A DNA stretch of 64,000 nt from Spirochaetota bacterium (GTDB taxonomy: Bacteria > Spirochaetota > Spirochaetia > Treponematales > Treponemataceae): the NCBI GenBank assembly GCA_023438065.1, contig JAEXRH010000018.1, positions 1-64,000 on the forward strand, in the 5' to 3' direction. Position numbers and translations under genes: made by a program. Every line of letters begins with the position of its first letter. Within the stretch, counting starts at the first letter, position 1. Below the pieces are notes generated by a model. The model was not told the DNA's origin and did not search any database. It was given only the letters and a program-made list of their open reading frames with translations. Positions 57,332 through 64,000 of this stretch are shown piece by piece.

Positions 57332-58058
57332 ATCCCCTGATCCGCGAGACGAGCTCGCGGAGCTTCGTGCCGTACGCGCGATCGGCGGCCCAGGTACCCG
57401 CGAGGCGCTCGATGGTCGGGGCCTTGCCCTTCGGGTTGATGTACCGGTATCGCGGGTCGGCAAGCGGGTACGCGAGCGCCTCGGCCGTCGCGTAGCCCTT
57501 GAGATGCTGCACATGCGCGATCACCCCGGTCCGCTCGTCGGGGAAGCGGACGCCCGGGTTCCCCTTGCCCGTGGTCCCGAGCCCGCAGAAGTTATTCATG
57601 TCGACGGTCACGAGCCCGCCGAAGCGGAGGAAGCCCGTCTCGAGGCACATCTGGGCGAAGGCGACGTCGGAGTTCACCCCCTCGACGCGGGCGCACTCGA
57701 CGTAGTACGCGGCCATCCGGCGGACCTTCGCGAGATCCGCGCCGCGGTTATTCTCGAGAAAAAAGGACACGAGCCGGTTCGCGTCGGCGACGCCCGTTCC
57801 CAGGATAGCGTCCCCGCCGTCGGCGTAGCCCGACCGACGGGAGTCTCCCGCGGAAGGGGAGCGCGCTACGCTTCCCTCCCCGGCTGCCTGACGGGATCCC
57901 AGGATCGGGTTTCCCTCGTATCCATGACGCCCGGCGAGGGCGCCGTAGCCCGCGTTCGGGACCGACGCGCAGGAGACGAACAAAACGCAACAAACGAGCG
58001 CGAGCGCGGCCGCGCGCGCCGACCGATTCAAAACGAAGGTTTCCATACAGTACTTCAT
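57330..58058 (-). CDS. Glucosaminidase-domain lipoprotein
   Basis: A 242-aa putative peptidoglycan hydrolase. The signal peptide ends CCVLFVSCASVPN (lipobox). After a Gly/Ser-rich stretch, the mannosyl-glycoprotein endo-beta-N-acetylglucosaminidase/GH73-like domain starts near VNSDVAFAQMCLETGFLRFGG, where the Glu of LETGF is the expected catalytic acid, and continues with NNFCGLGTTGKG. The start is uncertain: ATG 58058 or 58046; neither has a good ribosome site. Probably cuts glycan chains during growth. Confidence 0.82.
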   Translation of the reverse strand: MKYCMETFVLNRSARAAALALVCCVLFVSCASVPNAGYGALAGRHGYEGNPILGSRQAAGEGSVARSPSAGDSRRSGYADGGDAILGTGVADANRLVSFFLENNRGADLAKVRRMAAYYVECARVEGVNSDVAFAQMCLETGFLRFGGLVTVDMNNFCGLGTTGKGNPGVRFPDERTGVIAHVQHLKGYATAEALAYPLADPRYRYINPKGKAPTIERLAGTWAADRAYGTKLRELVSRIRG

Positions 58059-58118
58059 CGGAAAACGCGGGCAAAACGTGAATTCCCCGCGAAAAGAACG
58101 GCGATGATGGAGACAGTC

Positions 58119-58775
58119 ATGGAGACACGGAAGAAGCCCGACGCGCGGGAACGCATCAAACGGCGCGGCGCCCGGCACTTGAGCGATCGAGACCTCGTGG
58201 CCCTCGCGATCGGGACCGGAACGAGGGACAGTCCCGTTCTCAGCCTCGCGTCGCGGGTGATCGAAACCCTTGACTCGGCGCGGCCCGAGGCGATATTCGA
58301 AAGCCTGTGCGCCATAGAGGGGATGGGAGAGGTCAAGGCGAGCGTCGTGCTCGCGGGACTCGAGCTCGGTCGCCGCTACGCGGGACTGCCGACCAAAAAG
58401 GTGCAGACGGCCGCGGACGTGTACCCCCTCGTCCAGCATTACGCCGACCGAAAGCAGGAACAGTTCATCTCGGTCTCGCTCAACGGCGCGCACGAGGTGC
58501 TCGCCGTCCGCGTGGTGAGCGTCGGCATCCTCAATCGCACGATAGTCCACCCCCGGGAGGTCTTCGGCGACCCGCTTTCGGACCGGGCGGCCGCGGTCAT
58601 CGTTTGCCACAATCACCCCTCGGGCCAGCTCGAGCCGTCCGAGGAGGACCGGAACATCACCCGTCGCCTTTCGGAGGCCGGCGAGCTTCTCGGCATCTCG
58701 CTCCTCGACCATCTCATCCTGAGCCCGAAAGGCGGCTATTTCAGCTTCGTCGAGTCGGGCATCCCGATATCGTAA
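58119..58775 (+). CDS. radC: RadC/JAB-domain protein
   Basis: A 218-aa protein. An N-terminal UPF0758 helical region (GARHLSDRDLVALAIGTGTR) is followed by a MPN/JAB1-like domain with the metal motif CHNHPSGQLEPSEEDRNIT (HxHx7D, with EVFGDPL upstream). Its role is unproven despite the RadC name. The ATG at 58119 has GGAG 6 nt upstream; ATGs at 58104 and 58107 are also in frame. The PEGA gene follows 67 nt downstream. Confidence 0.85.
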   Translation: METRKKPDARERIKRRGARHLSDRDLVALAIGTGTRDSPVLSLASRVIETLDSARPEAIFESLCAIEGMGEVKASVVLAGLELGRRYAGLPTKKVQTAADVYPLVQHYADRKQEQFISVSLNGAHEVLAVRVVSVGILNRTIVHPREVFGDPLSDRAAAVIVCHNHPSGQLEPSEEDRNITRRLSEAGELLGISLLDHLILSPKGGYFSFVESGIPIS

Positions 58776-58830
58776 AATAAAGAAACCGTACGCGTCATGC
58801 AAACCCTTTTCTTTTTGCGGGCTCTCGGGC

Positions 58831-58836
58831 TATCAT
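58831..58836 (+). promoter_or_regulatory. -10 box abutting the PEGA gene start (leaderless)
   Basis: TATCAT ends 6 nt before the ATG at 58843. No Shine-Dalgarno sequence is present in between. Confidence 0.5.
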
Positions 58837-58842
58837 GAAGGT

Positions 58843-59772
58843 ATGTCACGAAGACCCGCGCTGTTCTGGGGGATCCTCTCCCTCGCGCTCATCGCCTCGC
58901 CGGTATCCCTTACGGGCGAAACCTCGACCGTCACGGGCGATGCCGCGCCCGCGACATCCATCGGAGGCGCGCAGGGGCTTCGCGTCGAGACCTTCAAGGC
59001 GACCGACGGCTCGAAACGGGCGGCGATGACGGTCGACGCGGACATCCCGAAAACCGAGGTCTATCTCGACGGCGAATTCAAGGGGAACACCCCGCTCGTC
59101 CTCGACCCCGTCTATCCCGGCATCCTCAGGCTCACCCTCAAGAAAGAGGGCTTTTGGGCGCGGCAATACTCGATCGAGATCAAGCCGGGCGAAACGAAGA
59201 AGGTCTACGCGGAACTCGAGCGCGCGCGCGGTATCCTCGCGGTAACGAACGCGCCTCCCGCCGCCGAGATCGATATCGACGGAAAGAAGGCGGAAAGCGC
59301 GCGCGTCGAGCTTCCCGAAGGAGAGCACACCGTCGTCGTCAGGGCCTTCGGTTTCATCGAGAGAAGGGTTCGCGTCGCGGTTTCGGGAAACGGCGAAACG
59401 ACCCTCGACGGCGCGCTGGAGCGCGCGCCCTTCGCGATATCGGGGGCGAAGCTCGTCAGGAAATCCTTCAATCCCGATAAAACCGGGAATCGCGGCGCCT
59501 CGGGCGTTTCCTTCGAGGCGAGCGCCCCCGGGCGCGCGTACCTTCGCGCGCTCGACGCCGAGGGCAATACGGTCCGCGCGATCGCCACGGAACTCGCCTC
59601 GTTCCGGCAAACGATCCTTTGGGACGGAAGGGACGATTCCGGGAATCCGCTTCCCGACGGCGACTATACCCTCGAACTCCGGGCCTCCGGCGGCGAGGGG
59701 CTCGCGGAACCGCGAACCCGGGAACCCGAAGGCGAGCCGCTTTTCAGCGCCACGACGACGATAGCCCGCTGA
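58843..59772 (+). CDS. Exported PEGA-domain protein with FlgD-Ig-like end
   Basis: A 309-aa exported protein (signal LFWGILSLALIASPVSLTG). Two PEGA-like beta modules are visible: TEVYLDGEFKGNTPLVL and a second starting GILAVTNAPPAAEIDIDG. The C-terminus ends in a FlgD-Ig-like motif (ILWDGRDDSGNPLPDGDYTL). Such proteins are frequent in spirochaetes and are thought to lie at the cell surface or periplasm. Appears leaderless. Next is pfp with its own promoter. Confidence 0.75.
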   Translation: MSRRPALFWGILSLALIASPVSLTGETSTVTGDAAPATSIGGAQGLRVETFKATDGSKRAAMTVDADIPKTEVYLDGEFKGNTPLVLDPVYPGILRLTLKKEGFWARQYSIEIKPGETKKVYAELERARGILAVTNAPPAAEIDIDGKKAESARVELPEGEHTVVVRAFGFIERRVRVAVSGNGETTLDGALERAPFAISGAKLVRKSFNPDKTGNRGASGVSFEASAPGRAYLRALDAEGNTVRAIATELASFRQTILWDGRDDSGNPLPDGDYTLELRASGGEGLAEPRTREPEGEPLFSATTTIAR

Positions 59773-59845
59773 TCGCGCCCGTCGGGAGCCTGAAGCGCGG
59801 ACGCGGCGCGCGTTTTCGCCGCTCGATCGCTTTTTTTTCCGCATC

Positions 59846-59874
59846 TTGATACGCCATATTTTTTCAGCTATCAT
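59846..59874 (+). promoter_or_regulatory. pfp promoter
   Basis: TTGATA (59846-59851), 17-nt spacer, TATCAT (59869-59874). The leader of about 45 nt contains AT-rich sequence and GGAG (59918-59921) before the ATG at 59928. Confidence 0.65.
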
Positions 59875-59927
59875 ACGCGTAAATTTCTTATCGCAACGCA
59901 TATTTTTTTAAGGTACAGGAGATATCT

Positions 59928-61910
59928 ATGAAACTTTCTGCACTCCAGACCGCGCGCTATAAATACGCGCCGAAACTCCCCGCGATCCTCACCGCGAAGC
60001 TCGAGCAGATCGCGATCGAGGCGGGAAAGCCCACCCAGTCCGTCGCCAACCAGACCGAGCTCAAGAACCTCTTCAAGAACACCTACGGCAAGCCCATGGT
60101 CACCTTCGTCAAGGGCAAGAACGCTGACGTCAAGAAAGAACTCCGCGTCGGCGTGATCCTCTCCGGCGGCCAGGCCCCCGGCGGCCACAACGTCATCGCC
60201 GGCATCTACGACGGCCTCAAGAAGGGCAACGCCGCCTCCAAGCTCTTCGGCTTCGAGGGAGGTCCCTCCGGCCTCGTCGAGGGCAAGTACGTCGAGATCA
60301 AGGACAAGTTCATGGACGAGTACCGCAACACCGGCGGATTCGACATCATCGGAAGCGGCCGCACCAAGATCGAGACCCCGGACCAGATCGCCGCGTCCAT
60401 GGCTACCGCCAAGAAGATGAAGCTCGACGCGATCGTCATCATCGGCGGCGACGACTCCAACACGAACGCCGCGCTCCTCGCCGAGCACTTCGTCGCCTCC
60501 GGCATGAAGACCCAGGTCATCGGCGTCCCGAAGACCATCGACGGCGACCTCAAGAACGAGATGATCGAGACCTCCTTCGGTTTCGACACCGCGACCAAGA
60601 CCTACTCCGAGGTCATCGGCAACATCGAGCGCGACGCGAACAGCGCCAAGAAGTACTGGCACTTCATCAAGCTCATGGGCCGCTCCGCGAGCCACATCGG
60701 CCTCGAGTGCGCGCTCCAGACCCAGCCGAACGTCTGCCTCATCTCGGAGGAGATCGAGGAGAAGAAGATGACCCTCCGCCAGATCACCGACGACATCTGC
60801 GCGATCATCGCGAAGCGCGCCGTCAACGGCGAGAACTTCGGCGTCATCCTCATCCCCGAGGGACTCGTCGAGTTCGTCCCCGAGATGAAGAGCCTCATCG
60901 CCGAGCTCAACGACCTCATGGCCCAGAAGGCCGACGTCTTCAACAAGCTCGAGGGCTACGAGGCGCAGGCCACCTGGCTCAACAAGAACCTCTCGAAAGC
61001 CTCCGCCGAGACCTTCATGACCCTCCCCGTCGAGATCGCGAAGCAGTTCCTCATGGACCGCGACCCCCACGGAAACGTCCAGGTCTCCCGCATCGAGACC
61101 GAGAAGCTCCTCATCAGCCTCGTCGAGGGCCGCCTCAAGGAGATGAAGGAAGCGGGAACCTACAAGGGCAAGTTCAGCTCCTACGCGCACTTCTTCGGCT
61201 ACGAGGGCCGCTGCGCCTTCCCGTCGAACTTCGACGCCGACTACTGCTACTCCCTCGGCTTCACCGCCTTCCTCCTCATCGCCGGCGGGCTCACCGGGTA
61301 CCTTTCCTCCGTGCGCAACCTCACCGCGCCCGCGAAGGACTGGATCGCCGGCGGCGTGCCCCTCACGATGATGATGAACATGGAACAGCGCCACGGCTCG
61401 CAGAAGCCGGTCATCAAGAAAGCCCTCGTCGAGCTCGACGGTAAGCCCTTCAAGGAGTTCGCCAAGAACCGCGACGAGTGGGCGATCAAGACGAGCTTCA
61501 CCTACCCCGGAGCCATCCAGTACTACGGTCCGGACGAGGTGTGCAACCAGCCGACCCAGACCCTCCTCCTCGAGCGCGGAAAGGGCAAGGCTGCCCCGGC
61601 CGCGAAGGCCGCTCCCGCGAAGAAGGCGGCTCCCAAGGCAGAGAAGGCGGCCGCTCCCAAGAAAGCCGAGGTGAAGGCCAAGGCTTCGGCGAAGCCCGCG
61701 CCCGCCAAAGCCGCGGCCAAGAAGGTAGAGGCGAAAAAGCCCGCCGCGGCCAAGAGCGCGCCCGCGAAGAAGGTCGAGGCCAAGAAACCCGCAGCGCCCA
61801 AGGCTGCCGTGAAGCCCGCTCCCGCGAAGAAGGCCGAGGCCAAGAAGCCGGCTGCCGCGCCCAAGGCCGCCGCCAAGAGCGCGCCCGCGAAAAAGACCGA
61901 CAAGAAATAA
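59928..61910 (+). CDS. pfp: PPi-dependent phosphofructokinase with Lys/Ala/Pro-rich tail
   Basis: A 660-aa enzyme converting fructose-6-phosphate and PPi to fructose-1,6-bisphosphate reversibly. Residues 1-550 match the long spirochaete/plant-beta form: GGQAPGGHN loop, GGDDSNTNAALLAEHF (the Asp-Asp that favours PPi over ATP), PKTIDGDLKN and MGRSASHIGLE. Residues 551-660 are almost only Lys, Ala, Pro, Glu and Val, with a repeated AKK(V/A)EAKKPAA unit, like a histone-H1-type tail. The tail is in frame, with the stop and terminator after it. GGAG precedes the ATG. Confidence 0.93.
   Translation: MKLSALQTARYKYAPKLPAILTAKLEQIAIEAGKPTQSVANQTELKNLFKNTYGKPMVTFVKGKNADVKKELRVGVILSGGQAPGGHNVIAGIYDGLKKGNAASKLFGFEGGPSGLVEGKYVEIKDKFMDEYRNTGGFDIIGSGRTKIETPDQIAASMATAKKMKLDAIVIIGGDDSNTNAALLAEHFVASGMKTQVIGVPKTIDGDLKNEMIETSFGFDTATKTYSEVIGNIERDANSAKKYWHFIKLMGRSASHIGLECALQTQPNVCLISEEIEEKKMTLRQITDDICAIIAKRAVNGENFGVILIPEGLVEFVPEMKSLIAELNDLMAQKADVFNKLEGYEAQATWLNKNLSKASAETFMTLPVEIAKQFLMDRDPHGNVQVSRIETEKLLISLVEGRLKEMKEAGTYKGKFSSYAHFFGYEGRCAFPSNFDADYCYSLGFTAFLLIAGGLTGYLSSVRNLTAPAKDWIAGGVPLTMMMNMEQRHGSQKPVIKKALVELDGKPFKEFAKNRDEWAIKTSFTYPGAIQYYGPDEVCNQPTQTLLLERGKGKAAPAAKAAPAKKAAPKAEKAAAPKKAEVKAKASAKPAPAKAAAKKVEAKKPAAAKSAPAKKVEAKKPAAPKAAVKPAPAKKAEAKKPAAAPKAAAKSAPAKKTDKK
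61578..61907 (+). repeat. Internal Lys/Ala/Pro repeat region of pfp
   Basis: This coding stretch (residues 551-660) is built from near-repeats of AAG GCC/GCG units, which translate to AKKVEAKKPAA-like blocks at least three times. It could contract or expand by slippage or recombination. The base composition remains GC-rich like its neighbours. Confidence 0.75.
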
Positions 61911-61964
61911 GCCCGTGCGTTCGTCGGGAGGGACGAAAGCCCTTCTGACGGATGCGGCGAAAAA

Positions 61965-61994
61965 CGGAAACCATCGCGGTTTCCGTTTTTTTTT
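61965..61994 (+). terminator. Intrinsic terminator after pfp
   Basis: CGGAAACC (61965-61972) and GGTTTCCG (61978-61985) form an 8-bp stem with a 5-nt loop, followed by nine T bases, about 55 nt after the pfp stop. Confidence 0.92.
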
Positions 61995-62099
61995 GCGTCG
62001 CCGAAGAAACGCTGGATAAGGCCCGCGATCCGGCGTACACTGATTGCCGAAGACTCGCCTTTTTCTCTATATTTGAGCTATCAGAAGGAGATCCTCCGT

Positions 62100-63374
62100 A
62101 TGCGTCTATACAGCAGGAACCAGCTTATCGGGATCGCGTGCATCGCCGCGGCCGTCGCCTTCGCCGGCGCCTACGCGCTCCGCGACGCCGACCTTTCGGG
62201 CGCGGCCAAGGCGCTTTTCGCCCGCGGCAAGGCTCCCTCCCCCGTTTCAGCCGACCAAACCCTCGACATCGTCCCGAGCGGCGATTCCGCCGTCGCCGAT
62301 TCCTTCATCCTCAACACGAACGTTCCCGAGGAGCCGTTAACGGTCGCCGACTCGAATACGGGCTACACCCAGGACGAGCAGCAGAACATCTCCGTATACC
62401 AGAAGGCGAACGAGGCCGTCGTCAACATCACGACCGAGATCGTCGGGATCAACTGGTTCCTCGAGCCGGTCCCGCAGGAAGGCGGCTCGGGCTCGGGCTC
62501 CATCATCGACACGAGGGGCTACATCGTCACGAACAGCCACGTCATCGCGGACGCCGTGAAGATCTTCGTCTCCCTCTCCGACGGAAGCCAGTACGAGGGC
62601 ACGGTGATCGGGGTCGACCGCGAGAACGACATCGCCGTCCTCAAGTTCGACCCGCCGAAGGACGTCCTCCTCAAGACCATCCAGTTCGGGGAGTCGGGCG
62701 GGCTCAAGGTCGGGCAGAAGGTGCTCGCGATCGGGAATCCCTTCGGTCTCGAGCGAACCCTCACGACCGGCATCGTGAGCGCCCTCGGCCGTCCGATAAA
62801 GACCCAGGCGAACACCGTCATCAAGGACATGATCCAGACCGATACCGCGATCAACCCCGGGAACTCGGGCGGACCCCTCCTCGACACCCAAGGCCGCATG
62901 ATCGGCATCAACACGATGATCTACTCGACCTCGGGAAGCTCCGCGGGCATCGGCTTCGCGATCCCGGTCAATACCGCCAAGCGCGTCGTCTCCGAGCTCA
63001 TCCAGTTCGGGAAGGTTCGCCGCGGCTCTATCGACGCCGAGCTCGTCCAGCTCAATTCCGCCATCGCGAACTACGCGCGCCTTTCGACCGACAAGGGACT
63101 CCTGGTCTCAAAGGTCGGCGCGGGAAGCAACGCCGAAAAGGCCGGGCTCAAGGGCGGCAAGGACGCGGTACGCTACGGCTCGGGCCGGTCAAGCTCGGTC
63201 ATCTACCTCGGCGGCGACGTGATCGTCTCTATCGCGGGAACGCGGGTCGAGAGCCTCACCGACTATTACTCGGCGCTCGAGTCCAAAAAACCCGGCGAGA
63301 CGGTCGAGATCGCCGTACTCCGCGGCAAGCAGCAAGTCTCGCTCAAGCTCACCCTCGCCGAGCGCGAGCGGTAA
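62100..63374 (+). CDS. DegP/HtrA-type serine protease
   Basis: A 424-aa membrane-anchored protease. An N-terminal hydrophobic segment (LIGIACIAAAVAFAGAYAL) is followed by the trypsin-like domain with His in TNSHVIADAV, Asp in RENDIAVLKF and Ser in NPGNSGGPLL. One C-terminal PDZ domain follows (VSKVGAGSNAEKAGLKGG). A 15-residue insertion with repeated Ser (RYGSGRSSSVIYLGG) occurs in the PDZ domain. It handles misfolded envelope proteins. The ATG at 62100 follows AAGGAG. The next gene is uvrB. Confidence 0.93.
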   Translation: MRLYSRNQLIGIACIAAAVAFAGAYALRDADLSGAAKALFARGKAPSPVSADQTLDIVPSGDSAVADSFILNTNVPEEPLTVADSNTGYTQDEQQNISVYQKANEAVVNITTEIVGINWFLEPVPQEGGSGSGSIIDTRGYIVTNSHVIADAVKIFVSLSDGSQYEGTVIGVDRENDIAVLKFDPPKDVLLKTIQFGESGGLKVGQKVLAIGNPFGLERTLTTGIVSALGRPIKTQANTVIKDMIQTDTAINPGNSGGPLLDTQGRMIGINTMIYSTSGSSAGIGFAIPVNTAKRVVSELIQFGKVRRGSIDAELVQLNSAIANYARLSTDKGLLVSKVGAGSNAEKAGLKGGKDAVRYGSGRSSSVIYLGGDVIVSIAGTRVESLTDYYSALESKKPGETVEIAVLRGKQQVSLKLTLAERER

Positions 63375-63446
63375 CGGCTCGCGAAATCCCGGGACGCGCG
63401 CGAACGCTCCCGACGGTCGGGCAACGCATAGGGGGAGGATCCATCG

Positions 63447-64000
63447 ATGAGGCCATTCAAGGTCGTTTCTGACTACGAGCCGTCGGGCGACCAGCCCGAG
63501 GCGATCAAGGCGCTCGCGGGCGGCGTGCTCGCGGGCGACCGCTTCCAGACCCTCAAGGGAGTAACCGGAAGCGGGAAGACCTTCACGATGGCGAAGATCA
63601 TCGAGGCGGTCCAGAAGCCGACCCTCGTCATCAGCCACAACAAGACCCTCGCCGCCCAGCTCTACCGCGAGTTCAAGGGGTTCTTCCCCGACAACGCGGT
63701 CGAGTACTTCGTCTCCTACTACGACTATTACCAGCCCGAGGCGTACGTCCCCGCGCGCGACCTCTACATCGAGAAGGACGCGTCGATCAACGAGGAGATC
63801 GACCGCCTCCGCCTCTCGGCGACCTTCAGCCTCATGGAGCGGCGAGACGTCATCGTCGTATCGACCGTCTCGTGCATCTACGGCCTCGGCCTTCCCGAAT
63901 CGTACCGCGACATGCGGGTCCACCTCGAGACGGGCGAGACGGTCGACCTCGACGCGCTCAAGAAACGGCTCGTCTCGCTCCAGTACGAGCGGAACGACGC
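63447..64000 (+). CDS. uvrB: Excinuclease ABC subunit UvrB, 5' part
   Basis: The first 184 residues of UvrB; the gene continues beyond the window. Start MRPFKVVSDYEPSGDQPEA, Walker A GVTGSGKTFT, the TLAAQLYREFK segment and SYYDYYQPEAYVP (beta-hairpin) are diagnostic. The ribosome site GGGGGAGGA precedes the ATG at 63447. It carries the damage-recognition helicase function in nucleotide excision repair. Confidence 0.97.
   Translation, partial: MRPFKVVSDYEPSGDQPEAIKALAGGVLAGDRFQTLKGVTGSGKTFTMAKIIEAVQKPTLVISHNKTLAAQLYREFKGFFPDNAVEYFVSYYDYYQPEAYVPARDLYIEKDASINEEIDRLRLSATFSLMERRDVIVVSTVSCIYGLGLPESYRDMRVHLETGETVDLDALKKRLVSLQYERND

Noticed and set aside
61578..61907. Frameshift or assembly artefact making the pfp tail
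   Set aside because: The frame stays open with codon use like the rest, ends in a normal stop, and a good terminator follows.
62073..62099. Upstream TTG start for the HtrA protease
   Set aside because: It would add nine residues without a ribosome site; the ATG at 62100 follows AAGGAG and begins the membrane anchor.

Overview
The window reads as a high-GC (roughly 60-65%) free-living, anaerobic or microaerophilic spirochaete, most likely Spirochaetota near Treponema/Spirochaeta. This is inferred from gene content: a PlzA-like two-part PilZ protein, a long-form PPi-dependent phosphofructokinase, a tandem cyclic-nucleotide-binding/HTH regulator, an M30-type lipoprotein peptidase, PEGA/FlgD-like and FecR/CHASE2 envelope proteins, and ferredoxin-linked indolepyruvate oxidoreductase. 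No rRNA marker is present, so genus is not claimed. No tRNA, rRNA, IS element, prophage or CRISPR array was seen. Coding density is very high and both strands are used. The GC-rich codons create many long antisense open frames, which were ignored.

Layout. 1-8.3 kb: a small orphan gene, then a tightly overlapping operon encoding a complete ECF transporter (S, A1, A2, T), followed by iorA, iorB, a phenylacetate-CoA-ligase-type enzyme and a divergent carbamoyltransferase homologue. Together these suggest uptake and oxidative fermentation of an aromatic amino acid. 8.4-19.5 kb: hemerythrin, SDR, RlpA/SPOR, GH8, DEAD-box helicase, six-TM chemoreceptor, EamA transporter, ABC-F, exported MBL-fold protein. 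19.5-25.5 kb (minus strand): exported proteins, M30-like peptidase, long-chain acyl-CoA synthetase. 25.6-31 kb: recO, pyrimidine-nucleoside phosphorylase, recJ with a large insertion, M23 peptidase. 31-36.7 kb: HxlR regulator divergent from FMN reductase/nitroreductase, a nucleotidyltransferase-like protein, an orphan DNA methyltransferase, DedA. 36.7-43 kb: CHASE2 adenylate cyclase divergent from a four-gene envelope operon (exported protein, barrel-like protein, FecR, lipoprotein). 43-52 kb: nuclease, rpsU, PilZ, TPR, DUF192, cNMP-binding regulator, second FecR protein, murB. 52-64 kb: cysS, ECF sigma/anti-sigma/inactive-looking transglutaminase, pyrH, glucosaminidase, radC, PEGA protein, pfp with a Lys/Ala/Pro tail, htrA, and the 5' part of uvrB.

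Themes. (1) Second-messenger signalling is dense: a class III cyclase, a dual cNMP-domain regulator and a PilZ c-di-GMP receptor. (2) Two ABC ATPase systems (the ECF pair and the ABC-F protein) each show one canonical and one degenerate composite ATP site. (3) Many genes have a sigma70-like -10 hexamer only 6-9 nt upstream of the ATG and no Shine-Dalgarno sequence, suggesting widespread leaderless transcription. (4) Several palindromic operators stand out, above all the repeated ACCGGT-centred palindromes between the nuclease and rpsU, and the palindrome over the -10 of the FecR operon.
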